A stretch of DNA of 18,977 nucleotides from Lachnospiraceae bacterium UBA7205 (GTDB lineage: Bacteria > Bacillota > Clostridia > Lachnospirales > Lachnospiraceae), in contig DKUL01000006.1 of the NCBI GenBank assembly GCA_002490665.1, positions 1 through 18,977 on the forward strand, given 5' to 3'. A program made the translations under genes and the position numbers. The notes under the pieces were generated by a model. That model was not told where the DNA came from, did no database searches, and saw only the letters and a program-made list of their open reading frames with translations. Below, one piece after another: positions 1 to 8,381 of the stretch (position 1 is the stretch's first letter; every line of letters starts with the position of its first letter).

Positions 1-26
1 ATTTCATCTGGACGACCGTGCGCATA

Positions 27-68
27 AAAAAGAAGTGCCGCCCACCGGAGTATCCTGCACTTCTTTTT
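27..68 (-). terminator. Rho-independent terminator of the Ter/ATPase operon
   Basis: A perfect 12-bp inverted repeat (arms 27-38 and 57-68, 18-nt loop) lies 12 bp beyond the ATPase stop codon. Read on the minus strand the stem is followed by a run of Ts (CTTCTTTTTT), as expected of an intrinsic terminator. The A-tract on the other side could also let it work on the plus strand. Confidence 0.85.
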
Positions 69-80
69 CTACATACAGTA

Positions 81-2741
81 TTATTTTCTGTTTACGATTA
101 CCTTTCTCACGATGTCCACCGGAATCATGGTCGCCGCCAGTACAATGACTGTAATCCAGCCCTTGATGCCAAACGGAACACAGCTGAACATATTGCCAAT
201 CCATGTAAACGCCTCAAACGGTATCAATGCTGCATTTACAATCACTGCCTGCACCAGAATGATGGTGAAAAATACCTTTAAGAATCCCGTATTCTGGTCA
301 AGTCCCTTGAAGATGCCGAATCCGTCATCCCTTACATTGAAGCCGTTAAACAGCGCGCTCACGATAAACAGTACAAAATAGCCAGTCAGATGCTGTTCTT
401 CATCGTAGTCAAAAATTTCCTGGAAGAACGGTGCCTTCAAATATACAAAGCTCATCACGGTAAGCCACAGACCCATTGTGACAATCTGTGCCATCATCGC
501 CTTGCTTACAATGCTCTCGTCCCTTCTTCTCGGTTTCTCAAGCATATACTTCTCGAGTGCCGGCTCGTTTCCAAGCATAATCGCGCCAAGTCCGTCCATT
601 ACCAGATTGACAAACAGCAGATGCGTAACCTTCAGCGGCTCCTCGACACCGAAGAACGGCGCTATCGCACTGACAACCACTGCCGCCACATTGATAACCA
701 GCTGGAATTTACAGAATTTCAGGATGTTATGGTAAATTGTCCTGCCATACAGGATGGCATCCTTAATGGACTTAAAGTTATCATCCAGAATAACAATCTT
801 ACCAGCTTCCTTCGCTGCCTCTGTACCGCTTCCCATCGCGAATCCTACATCCGCACGCTTCAGCGCAGGCGAGTCGTTAACACCGTCACCCGTCATGCCC
901 ACAACAAGGTTCATCTCCTGGCACAGCCTTACCATACGTGACTTGTCTGTAGGAAGCGCCCTCGCAATCACCCTGATTTTCGGTATAATCTTCTTTACAT
1001 CGTCGTCTGACATTTCATTTAACTGCGCGGAAGAAAGCGCCATGTCATCATTGCTCTGCAAAAGACCGGCATCCTTCGCAATTGCCACTGCCGTCTCAAG
1101 CCTGTCGCCTGTAATCATGACTACCTGAATGCCGGCATTCTGAACTTCCTTAATCGCATCCCGCGCCTCTGGTCTCACATCATCCCGGATGCCGACCAGA
1201 CCGATAATGACAATGTCCTCGTTAATCTTATTCTCCACAAGCGCACTCTCGGAATAGCCAAATGCAAGGACACGCATCGCCTTTGCCGCAAGCTCGTCAA
1301 TCTTTCTGTCCAGCACGCCCTTATCAATGTCCCTGATATTTCCGTCCGCATCGAGGTATTTCGTCGCAGCTGCCAGAAGGCGCTCCGGCGCTCCCTTGTA
1401 GAATGTCTTGCCGACATTGTCAATCCTTGCCTGGCTGAACTTGTTTGTGGAATTAAATCCCTGGTGCGCGGATACAACATACTCCGTGTTGGAAGCCAGC
1501 GCGTTAAACGTCTCCTCACCGATGAACTTCATCAGCGCCTGGTCGGTTGCATTGCCGCCGATAACCCTGTGGGAAGCATCAAACATGGACTGTGTATTCT
1601 TGCCAATCGCCAGATCCACAAGCCCCTTTACCTTGCTGTGCTTACTCAGCTGCGGGATATCAATGGAATTGCCGTCCGCGCAGAAGAAATCCACGACTTC
1701 GAGCGAGCCTTTTGTAATCGTACCTGTCTTATCACTAAAAAGAATATTTAATGAACCAGCCGTCTCAATACCCTCTGCCTTTCTGACAAGGACATTGTGG
1801 TCAAGCATCTTGCTCGTATTCTGCATGAGCACGAGGGAAATCATCAGCGGAAGTCCCTCCGGCACCGCGCAGACAATAATAACGACTGCCAGCGAAACTG
1901 CCTTTACCACATCCATGATGATATCCTGAATGCCATTTGTAAAGTAAGCCGACGGACCGCCTGCCGAGACAATAAAGTATGCAAAATACAGGACAGCAAT
2001 GATTGCCGCACCGATATAGCCAAAGGTGGAAATCTGGTTGGCAAGCTTTGCAAGCTTTACCTTCAATGGAGAATCCGGCTCTTCCTCCTGCATCTCCTCT
2101 GCCATCTTACCCATCATGGTCTTTGTTCCGACTTTTCTGACATCGAGGATACCTTCCCCGTCAAAGATTACCGCACCGCGGAACAGGGAATACTTGTCCA
2201 CGAACGTATCGCCAGTAATGTCATCCGCAAGCTGTACACTCGGGTCTGCCGCCGTCTTTTTGCACTCCTCCGCCTCGCCGTTGAGCGCCGAGTTGTCCAC
2301 CTTGAGCGCCCCGTCAATCAGGATACCGTCAGCCGGAACCTTATCGCCAGACTGAAGCAGCACCTTATCTCCTACGACGACATCATCCACTTCGATAACG
2401 GTGACAACGCCGTTTCTGTGTACCTTACACTTGTCCTTTTCCGTGCTGTCCTTTAACTCACGGTACTTTGTGTCACTCGCCACACCTGTCTTTGCCGATA
2501 CAAACGCCACGATGAATACCGCGATAATCGTTCCCAGCGGCTCGTATATCTCCGCGTAGCCAAAGAAAAACATGACAATCATCAGCGCCGCAATCGCAAG
2601 CAGGATTTTAATCATCGGGTCTCCAAATGTCTCCTTAAACTCTTCCCAGAAGGTGGTAGGTTCCGAGTCAGGAATTGCGTTCGAACCGTATTGCTCCCGC
2701 GACTGCTCGACCTCTTTGTCACTAAGTCCATTAAATTTCAT
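81..2741 (-). CDS. Calcium-translocating P-type ATPase, PMCA type (type IIB)
   Basis: This 886-residue membrane pump most likely exports Ca2+ using ATP. Visible motifs are the phosphorylation site DKTGT (Asp337), TGD (544-546), TGDGVND (617-623), PEGLP in transmembrane segment 4 (294-298) and NLVMD in segment 6 (Asn712, Asp716). The last two supply the single Ca2+ site of PMCA-type pumps. The N-terminal cation-ATPase domain covers roughly residues 1-75, the actuator about 85-235, and the nucleotide/phosphorylation domains about 330-660. A C-terminal bundle of hydrophobic segments follows. The actuator loop reads NGEA (154-157) rather than the textbook TGES; the essential Glu156 is kept. The start is set by GGGAGG 8 nt upstream. 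The gene is last in the row after three terD genes, separated by a 198-bp structured leader. Placement beside Ca2+-binding TerD proteins suggests a role in calcium or metal stress (inference). Length is normal for the family. Confidence 0.92.
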   Translation of the reverse strand: MKFNGLSDKEVEQSREQYGSNAIPDSEPTTFWEEFKETFGDPMIKILLAIAALMIVMFFFGYAEIYEPLGTIIAVFIVAFVSAKTGVASDTKYRELKDSTEKDKCKVHRNGVVTVIEVDDVVVGDKVLLQSGDKVPADGILIDGALKVDNSALNGEAEECKKTAADPSVQLADDITGDTFVDKYSLFRGAVIFDGEGILDVRKVGTKTMMGKMAEEMQEEEPDSPLKVKLAKLANQISTFGYIGAAIIAVLYFAYFIVSAGGPSAYFTNGIQDIIMDVVKAVSLAVVIIVCAVPEGLPLMISLVLMQNTSKMLDHNVLVRKAEGIETAGSLNILFSDKTGTITKGSLEVVDFFCADGNSIDIPQLSKHSKVKGLVDLAIGKNTQSMFDASHRVIGGNATDQALMKFIGEETFNALASNTEYVVSAHQGFNSTNKFSQARIDNVGKTFYKGAPERLLAAATKYLDADGNIRDIDKGVLDRKIDELAAKAMRVLAFGYSESALVENKINEDIVIIGLVGIRDDVRPEARDAIKEVQNAGIQVVMITGDRLETAVAIAKDAGLLQSNDDMALSSAQLNEMSDDDVKKIIPKIRVIARALPTDKSRMVRLCQEMNLVVGMTGDGVNDSPALKRADVGFAMGSGTEAAKEAGKIVILDDNFKSIKDAILYGRTIYHNILKFCKFQLVINVAAVVVSAIAPFFGVEEPLKVTHLLFVNLVMDGLGAIMLGNEPALEKYMLEKPRRRDESIVSKAMMAQIVTMGLWLTVMSFVYLKAPFFQEIFDYDEEQHLTGYFVLFIVSALFNGFNVRDDGFGIFKGLDQNTGFLKVFFTIILVQAVIVNAALIPFEAFTWIGNMFSCVPFGIKGWITVIVLAATMIPVDIVRKVIVNRK

Positions 2742-2756
2742 TGTATTAACCTCCCT

Positions 2757-2919
2757 GCCGCTTTAGCGGCTCAAATAGATATGAAAAACGCTGTCCTTCG
2801 CGTTTTTCCTGTGTGAAACTTAATACTTCTTAGGCAGTGTCTTTTGCTGCCTTAGAAGTATTTTTCACACTATGCTCCTTTCAAAGTCCGCAGATTTGTC
2901 CTTTGCGCACAAACCTGCG
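2757..2919 (-). promoter_or_regulatory. Structured intergenic leader with four hairpins before the Ca2+-ATPase
   Basis: Four inverted repeats fill the gap between terD3 and the ATPase. At 2889-2919 there is an 11-bp stem that is complete on the minus-strand RNA thanks to a G-U pair. At 2811-2870 a 16-bp stem with one mismatch (arms 2822-2837, 2847-2862) is flanked by an outer 8-bp GTGTGAAA/TTTCACAC stem. At 2783-2808 there is a 9-bp GAAAAACGC/GCGTTTTTC stem, and at 2757-2770 a GC-rich hairpin just upstream of the ribosome binding site. None is followed by a long T-run on the minus strand, so these look more like processing, attenuation or partial terminator elements than one clean terminator. 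I could not match them to a known riboswitch class. Confidence 0.5.
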
Positions 2920-2939
2920 AATTTTTACCTATTCAATCT

Positions 2940-3530
2940 TTACAAAAACCTGTTTACGAGCTCGCCAAGTCCCGGATCCTGTGTTCCCTGGCCGACCGCA
3001 TTAAATTTCCACTCGCCATTATGTCTGTATATCTCACCAAAAATCATGGCTGTCATGTTTGAGTAGTCCTCAGACAGATTGTATTTACACATTTCTGTAT
3101 TATTTCTGGCATCAACAAGACGGATAAATGCGTTCTGAATCATTCCAAAATGCTGTTTTCTCTGGTATGCCTGATAAATATTGACTACAATTACAATTCT
3201 GTCGTACTGCTCCGGTATCGCTGCGAGATCCACGATAATCTGCTCGTCATCACCGTCACCTGCCCCCGTGAGGTTATCGCCCATATGCTGCACCGTGCCT
3301 GTCTTATGTCTGAGATTGTTGAAATAAATGACATCATCATTCGCGCAAAGCTTTCCGTTCATCAGTAAAATTGCAGACGCATCACAGTCAATCGGCTGTG
3401 GCTTCGGTGCAAAAAAACCTCTTTTTTCACGCTTTGCCTCGTCCCATCCAAGCCCTACAATCACTTTGGATAATCCGGCATTATCCTTTGACAGACTCAC
3501 CTTCTGACCTTTTTGTAAACTAACTGACAT
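2940..3530 (-). CDS. TerD family protein, divergent paralogue (third terD)
   Basis: A 196-residue TerD-domain protein of the tellurite/stress family. TerD domains are small cytoplasmic Ca2+-binding beta-sandwich modules. It opens with the usual SLQKGQKVSLSKDN (4-17) and VGLGWD (25-30), and has the acidic GDNLTGAGDGDDEQ loop (84-97). The first calcium motif, DFDLDAAA in its neighbours, is replaced by PIDCDASA (46-53), so one of three acidic residues is lost. The segment between GLGWD and this motif is longer and basic (EAKREKRGFFAPKP). The C-terminus ends GLGELVNRFL rather than GFQGGLAALC...GIEV. It is therefore a distinct, probably functionally specialised paralogue. AGGAGG 8 nt upstream fixes the start. 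It lies 29 bp after the second terD in the same operon. Confidence 0.92.
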   Translation of the reverse strand: MSVSLQKGQKVSLSKDNAGLSKVIVGLGWDEAKREKRGFFAPKPQPIDCDASAILLMNGKLCANDDVIYFNNLRHKTGTVQHMGDNLTGAGDGDDEQIIVDLAAIPEQYDRIVIVVNIYQAYQRKQHFGMIQNAFIRLVDARNNTEMCKYNLSEDYSNMTAMIFGEIYRHNGEWKFNAVGQGTQDPGLGELVNRFL

Positions 3531-3559
3531 TTTATTCTACCTCCTGTCAATGAAACCCC

Positions 3560-4144
3560 TTACGCGCTTACTTCCACACCAAAATTTGCACAGAGCGCTG
3601 CAAGTCCGCCCTGGAATCCGCTTCCGATGGCATTGAACTTCCACTCACTTCCGCTCTTGTACAGCTCGCCAAATACCGCCGCCGTCTCAATCGAAAAATC
3701 TTCCCCGAGGTCATAGCGGAGCATCTCCTCGCCGGTTGCTTCATTATAGATTCGGATAAACGCGTTGTTTACCTGACCAAAATTCTGCTTTCTCTTTTCC
3801 GGCTCATATATCGTCACCGTAATTGCTATCTTTGTGATGTTGTCCGGAACCTTTGACAAGTCAATCTTAATCTGCTCGTCGTCACCGTCTCCCACACCTG
3901 TCAGGTTATCGCCCTGGTGCACGACACTTCCTGACGGATGTGTCAGGTTTCCGTAAAATACAAAGTCATTCGAATTTGAAACCTTTCCTGTATCGGTCAG
4001 AAGAAACGCTGCTGCATCCAAATCGAAATCCCCGCCTGTATCAAATGCGTTGACATCCCATCCGAGTCCCACAACAACATTCTTCAAACCTGGATTATCC
4101 TTCGTAAGGCTGACCTTCTGACCTTTTTGCAAACTAACCGGCAT
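3560..4144 (-). CDS. TerD family protein (second terD)
   Basis: A 194-residue canonical TerD protein. The consensus N-terminus SLQKGQKVSLTKDNPGLK is followed by VGLGWDV, the calcium-binding DFDLDAAAF (39-47), the acidic loop GDNLTGVGDGDDEQ (78-91), NFGQVNNAFIR and the C-terminal GSGFQGGLAALC signature. I chose the ATG at 4144 (MPVSLQKG), not the one 15 nt upstream. A GGAGG lies 8 nt before it, and the upstream ATG overlaps that Shine-Dalgarno; TerD proteins also normally start MxxSLxKG. It is very similar to the terD 34 bp upstream, indicating tandem duplication. Known family role: stress response, including tellurite and other toxic agents, with Ca2+ binding. The exact biochemical activity is not established from sequence. 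Confidence 0.95.
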   Translation of the reverse strand: MPVSLQKGQKVSLTKDNPGLKNVVVGLGWDVNAFDTGGDFDLDAAAFLLTDTGKVSNSNDFVFYGNLTHPSGSVVHQGDNLTGVGDGDDEQIKIDLSKVPDNITKIAITVTIYEPEKRKQNFGQVNNAFIRIYNEATGEEMLRYDLGEDFSIETAAVFGELYKSGSEWKFNAIGSGFQGGLAALCANFGVEVSA

Positions 4145-4178
4145 ACCTGTATCCTCCATTTTTAATTTATTTTTCGTT

Positions 4179-4760
4179 TTACGCCACTTCTATTCCATAA
4201 TGTCCGCAGAGCGCCGCAAGTCCGCCCTGGAACCCGCTTCCAATCGCATTGAATTTCCACTCCCCGTTGTGCCTGTAGAGCTCGCCGACGACAACCGCCG
4301 TTTCAATCGAGAAATCCTCCCCGAGGTCATAGCGGATTAGCTCCGTGTTTGTCGTCTCGTCCACGATACGGATAAATGCGTTGGAAACCTGGCCAAAATT
4401 CTGCCTTCTGGCATCCGAGTCATAAATTGTAACCGTGAACGCCACCTTCTCAACATTTGCAGGAATTTTCTCAAGGTCAATCTGAATCTGCTCGTCGTCG
4501 CCCTCTCCCTCTCCTGTAAGGTTATCGCCCATGTGCTTCACTGACCCGCTCGGATGCGCCAGGTTTCCGTAGAAAACAAATTCTTTTTCTGTCGGGCACT
4601 TTCCGTTTGCCCCGACCATAAACGCTGCGGCATCAAGGTCAAAGTCCGCACCGGAATCAAACGTATTCACGTCCCATCCAAGTCCTACCATAATCTTCTT
4701 CAGCCCAGGGTTTCCTTTTGTCAGATCCACTTTCTGTCCTTTTGCTAAACTAATTGGCAT
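4179..4760 (-). CDS. TerD family protein (first terD)
   Basis: A 193-residue canonical TerD protein, closest in pattern to B. subtilis YceC/YceD. Seen: SLAKGQKVDLTKGNPGLK at the N-terminus, GLGWDVNTFDSG, DFDLDAAAF (39-47), GDNLTGEGEGDDEQ (78-91), NFGQVSNAFIR, the RYDLGEDFSIETA block and C-terminal GSGFQGGLAALC. The acidic loops correspond to the paired Ca2+ sites of TerD structures. AGGA about 6 nt upstream serves the start. It follows telA with an 81-bp AT-rich gap, and the next terD begins 34 bp downstream. It is probably cytoplasmic, acting with TelA and the other TerD paralogues (partners inferred from gene order). Confidence 0.95.
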   Translation of the reverse strand: MPISLAKGQKVDLTKGNPGLKKIMVGLGWDVNTFDSGADFDLDAAAFMVGANGKCPTEKEFVFYGNLAHPSGSVKHMGDNLTGEGEGDDEQIQIDLEKIPANVEKVAFTVTIYDSDARRQNFGQVSNAFIRIVDETTNTELIRYDLGEDFSIETAVVVGELYRHNGEWKFNAIGSGFQGGLAALCGHYGIEVA

Positions 4761-4841
4761 ATGCTTTTCCTCCTTAAATAATGAAAATATTTATTTATAT
4801 TTTAGTGCTTTCCATTTGTCAGATGCCAGCAGCTTTCACTG

Positions 4842-5981
4842 TTATGGCATATGGTACATCCTGTTAAATTCCTGCTTAATGTTCTCGAGCCTTGCCTGAT
4901 CCTCGATGCGCTTCTGCCTTGCGTCATTCTGAATCTGCCTTGTCTCATTGATGCCGTCCACAATTGTCCTCCATGTCGTCTCGAGCGTCTCAATCTTGAT
5001 GGAGCTGCCCGCCGCCATCGCCGTCGTAAGCTTCGTCTGCTCAACCGTATTCTGTGCATTCTTGATTAAGAGCTCGTTTGTCTTGGCGTCAAGCGCGCTC
5101 ATCGCCTCCGCCTGTATTTTCTGGCGTTTCAGCATAATCGCCTGTGCGAGCGCCTGCTTAAATACCGGAAGCGTGATGATAAACGCGGAATTTATCTTTC
5201 TGACAAGGTTCATGTTGCTAAACTCCATCGCCTTAATCATCGGGATGGACTGCATGGCTACGCTCTCTGCCGTCCGCAAGTCCTGTGTCCGCTGCTCGAG
5301 CATCATCAGCGCCTGGTTCAGGCTTGTAATCTCAAACTGGATGGAGGTGTCCCCTGTCGTCTGCATATCCGACTCCCGCTGTGCGATATACTGTTCAAGC
5401 TCCCTGCATCCCTGCTCGCCTGCCAGAATATACTTGACAAGTTCATGGTAATAGTTGACATTGGCATCAAACATGGTATTGAGATTGCGGTTGGACTGCT
5501 TGATTTCCGACTCATATTTTTTGAGTTCCACATAAATCTTGTCTACCTCGTCCCCCATGGTATGGTACTTATCCAGTATTTTATCCAGCTGCTTTCTCAT
5601 GCTGCCAAAAAGTTTGCCAAAAAGAGAAGGATTTTCCTGGAGCTCGTCAATGTCAAACTTCTCCATGACCTTTGCAAGCGCATTGAGCATCTCGCTCGAA
5701 TCATCCAGCTGTGCCATATTCACATTGTCCAGCACGACGTCCGAAGCCTTTGATATCTCCTCTGCAACCTCGGCGCCAAACGATACAATCGTCTCAAGGT
5801 TTCCCACTTCAATCGTGCTTACAATATCGTCAACCTCCTGCGAGCCGACGAGCGCGTTATTCATCTGCTGCCGGTCTTCCACGATATCATACGCCTCGAC
5901 AACCTCAATCTCGTTCTTTGCTTCCGGCGTACTTGCCAGTACGGCTGACTGTGCTTTTGTTTTGCTAAAATCTAATCCCAT
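4842..5981 (-). CDS. telA: TelA-like toxic anion resistance protein (YceH type)
   Basis: A 379-residue TelA-family protein (Pfam PF05816), the usual partner of TerD and YceG proteins; B. subtilis YceH is the familiar homologue. The sequence is almost entirely helical and charged, with long coiled-coil-like stretches. A Met/Gln-rich segment around 230-260 (YIAQRESD, LMMLEQRTQDLR) leads to the family block AVAMQSIPMIKA-like ESVAMQSIPMIKAMEF, followed by NSAFIITLPVFKQALAQAIMLKRQK. No signal peptide or membrane span is seen. A strong GGAGG 7 nt before the ATG supports the start. It sits between yceG (58-bp gap with a hairpin) and terD. TelA proteins are linked to tellurite resistance and tolerance of membrane-active agents; the mechanism is unknown. 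Confidence 0.92.
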   Translation of the reverse strand: MGLDFSKTKAQSAVLASTPEAKNEIEVVEAYDIVEDRQQMNNALVGSQEVDDIVSTIEVGNLETIVSFGAEVAEEISKASDVVLDNVNMAQLDDSSEMLNALAKVMEKFDIDELQENPSLFGKLFGSMRKQLDKILDKYHTMGDEVDKIYVELKKYESEIKQSNRNLNTMFDANVNYYHELVKYILAGEQGCRELEQYIAQRESDMQTTGDTSIQFEITSLNQALMMLEQRTQDLRTAESVAMQSIPMIKAMEFSNMNLVRKINSAFIITLPVFKQALAQAIMLKRQKIQAEAMSALDAKTNELLIKNAQNTVEQTKLTTAMAAGSSIKIETLETTWRTIVDGINETRQIQNDARQKRIEDQARLENIKQEFNRMYHMP

Positions 5982-6015
5982 AGTAATCCTCCATCATTTA
6001 ATTGACTTTATACCG

Positions 6016-6037
6016 GGCGGTCAGTCTTTTGACCGCC
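6016..6037 (-). promoter_or_regulatory. Intercistronic hairpin between yceG and telA
   Basis: A perfect 8-bp GC-rich stem (GGCGGTCA/TGACCGCC, 6-nt loop) lies in the 58-bp gap immediately after the yceG stop codon. No T-run follows on the minus strand, so it is more likely an mRNA-stabilising or partial-termination element that sets relative levels of YceG and TelA than a full terminator. Confidence 0.45.
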
Positions 6038-6039
6038 AG

Positions 6040-8310
6040 TTATAACCTTCGAAAAATTTTATCACGCCATGACGGCCGTGTGCCGGACGGTACAAGCGCC
6101 ATATTCGGAACCTGCAAATCGTACACATACTCGCCTATCTGATGCTCTTCCATCAGTCTTTTGTTAAAATGTTTCTCAATATTCTGGTATCCGGTCGGAA
6201 CAAAGAACACCACATCAAATCCGACCAGATTCAGAAACGCCGTAAGAATCGAATCCTCAAGGGAAATCATCTTCTCTCCCGTATTGAAATATATCAGCTT
6301 TGGATTTTTCTTTGTAAAGTCAAACTTCTGTATCAGCCTGACAATCTCCTTTGGCAGATTCAGAACCGTCGCAGTGATTGTGTACTCCGTACCATTTTCA
6401 AAAGTCCCTTTAATTGCCCTGCTATCTATCAATAGCTGCAGCTTGTCTAGGATATGCTCCTGCATCTCCTCGCGCAGGAAACTATATGGATAGCTTGCAT
6501 GCTCTTTTATCTTTTTCTTCTGGACACGCCCGTTTTTAAAAAATTCCGTCGCGTACATTTTCATCGGGTTCGGCGCCGTCGGGTCAATATAGGGCACGGA
6601 CTTCACAACAAACGTATCCTCCGTCATCAGGTCCTTGACGGAACTCCAGTACTTTGGCACCATGCCGTCCTTGACCCCCGATACCTTGGCAAAGATGACA
6701 GGCAGCGTGACAATCCCGTTCTCCGTGCTGAAATTGGGACGGTACTTGAGCTCCTCCTTCCACAGAATCTGTATCTCCTCATACATGGTCTGAAGGGTCA
6801 CGGAGGAAGCCTTGGCGTACTGCTGGTTGCGGTAAATCCCGGTATCCTGGTACATCAGGTCATCCAGCTCGCGCTCCGCATGGTACGCCGCCGTTCCCAT
6901 GTGCACATCCGCGCTCTGTCTCGGATAACGGTTGACGGACAGCGACTCCGTAAAATGTATTTCATATAAAAGATTGTCTTCCAGACAGCATTTTGTATTT
7001 AAATTTGGATTGAGTATCAGTACATCCACCGGAATCCGCGCCAGAAACCGCAAAAACATTGCCTCATTCTCGTCCCTGCATGGTCCCATGTGTATAAAGC
7101 ATGCGATATCCGGCATCTTCCAGCTGGAAAAAAGCTCCTTTGTGTACCGTTTTATCCAGCAAATCATGTACACAGCCTTGTTGGTCAGCTTGTTGAGGCT
7201 GCCTGCGGCAGCTTTTGCCTCCGCGAGCATCACATCCAGAAATGCCTTTACCATCAGCCTTTGCAGCTCAATATTGGCACTGTACTGTATGTTTGCCGAC
7301 AAGTCCATCAGCATCTCGTCCTGCCTTGTATAATTCCTGCGTTTCACCCCGGCTATCTCGTCCATGCTGGGCTTTGGGATGGACTCGTCAACGATTACAA
7401 CACGTCTCTGGCTATTGGTCAGTTCCAGCTGGAGCTGGTACAATTCATTTACATAAGTCAGCTTGTCTTCCACACCGTTTATCCGGTAAAAGCAATTGTA
7501 AAAAAGCTTTGGGTCATCCCCCCGCGCCATGGTGCTTTTCCTGACATCCGCAAGCCCCTTTCCCTCTATCCATGCATTGGTACAGTTGAGGACCTGCGGC
7601 TTTATCCCATATAATCTTTCGTTGTTCACCGCGTTTTGTATCTCGGTACGAATCCACTTTAAATTAAAATCCGGCGGGAACTGCCTCATGTCCGGCAGCG
7701 CCAGATTGTCTGATATCCGGCTCTGTGCATCAAGCGCCAGATACTTCGCATCGCCGTGATACTGCAAGAGCACTACATCGCACCCTGCATTGGAAAGGAT
7801 TGTGATAAGCTGCAATTCATAGCTGCTGACTTCACCCTCGTACAATATTTTGGGAATCCTGTTTTCGCCGAGCATGTTGACAATGCGCTCAAACTTATAA
7901 TATAGCCAGCACATAAACTTTATGTATGCATTTTTCAGCATATTCTCATTTTTGCCAGCCTTTCGCAGGGAATCAAGGGTGTCAAACAGCGCCCGCGCCA
8001 CATTCCCGCGCTGGTAATCGTTCATGCGGGGGAGCCATTTTTTCAGGCTCTGTGATATGAATTCCGGACTCATCCGGAATTCCAGTCCCATGATTTCCTC
8101 ATAATAAGAAAGATTTTTCTCGTCCGGATTGGGGATTTTCCCCTCAATAATCACGCCCGAAAGCCTTGCCGCCTCATAGTATTTTTGTATAAACTGCCCG
8201 ATTTCCTCCGTGTATCCGTTTATACGGTAGAAATATACACCCTTGTCCGGTCTGCTGTTTCGTTCCACAAAAAAATCATTTAAGTTTTTGATTTGAATAT
8301 GCGTAAACAT
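6040..8310 (-). CDS. yceG: YceG-family protein of the Ter stress cluster
   Basis: A 756-residue protein of the bacterial YceG family found next to TelA/TerD genes (Pfam 'putative component of biosynthetic module', PF14266); unrelated to the MltG-type YceG of proteobacteria. Recognised by its opening FTHIQIKNLNDFFVERNSRP and VYFYRINGY, and by position before telA. No signal peptide, transmembrane segment or classical catalytic motif is evident. I see three spaced copies of one block, at about 126-195, 377-445 and 650-718. Each has a hydrophobic KxxCW-like helix (weak in the third), a short strand, Glu-x(5-7)-Leu, then GxDV followed by hydrophobics (GCDVVLL, PVDVLIL, GFDVVFF). This suggests a triplicated alpha/beta fold. 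GAGGG 6 nt upstream and a strong promoter about 70 bp upstream support the start. Function unknown; first gene of the operon. Confidence 0.88.
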   Translation of the reverse strand: MFTHIQIKNLNDFFVERNSRPDKGVYFYRINGYTEEIGQFIQKYYEAARLSGVIIEGKIPNPDEKNLSYYEEIMGLEFRMSPEFISQSLKKWLPRMNDYQRGNVARALFDTLDSLRKAGKNENMLKNAYIKFMCWLYYKFERIVNMLGENRIPKILYEGEVSSYELQLITILSNAGCDVVLLQYHGDAKYLALDAQSRISDNLALPDMRQFPPDFNLKWIRTEIQNAVNNERLYGIKPQVLNCTNAWIEGKGLADVRKSTMARGDDPKLFYNCFYRINGVEDKLTYVNELYQLQLELTNSQRRVVIVDESIPKPSMDEIAGVKRRNYTRQDEMLMDLSANIQYSANIELQRLMVKAFLDVMLAEAKAAAGSLNKLTNKAVYMICWIKRYTKELFSSWKMPDIACFIHMGPCRDENEAMFLRFLARIPVDVLILNPNLNTKCCLEDNLLYEIHFTESLSVNRYPRQSADVHMGTAAYHAERELDDLMYQDTGIYRNQQYAKASSVTLQTMYEEIQILWKEELKYRPNFSTENGIVTLPVIFAKVSGVKDGMVPKYWSSVKDLMTEDTFVVKSVPYIDPTAPNPMKMYATEFFKNGRVQKKKIKEHASYPYSFLREEMQEHILDKLQLLIDSRAIKGTFENGTEYTITATVLNLPKEIVRLIQKFDFTKKNPKLIYFNTGEKMISLEDSILTAFLNLVGFDVVFFVPTGYQNIEKHFNKRLMEEHQIGEYVYDLQVPNMALVPSGTRPSWRDKIFRRL

Positions 8311-8381
8311 TTCTTTCCCTCAATATAGCAATTCCGTTTCATCTTTATGCCCACGGCAGATGAAAACTGCCATGAATATAA

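Noticed and set aside
1797..2456. Long plus-strand open frame (219 codons) opposite the Ca2+-ATPase
   Set aside because: Antisense to a clearly conserved ATPase, with no ribosome site and low-complexity His/Arg/Asn-rich translation.
2757..2919. Considered a yybP-ykoY manganese riboswitch before the P-type ATPase
   Set aside because: I could not find the conserved loop sequences of that class; only unrelated hairpins are visible.
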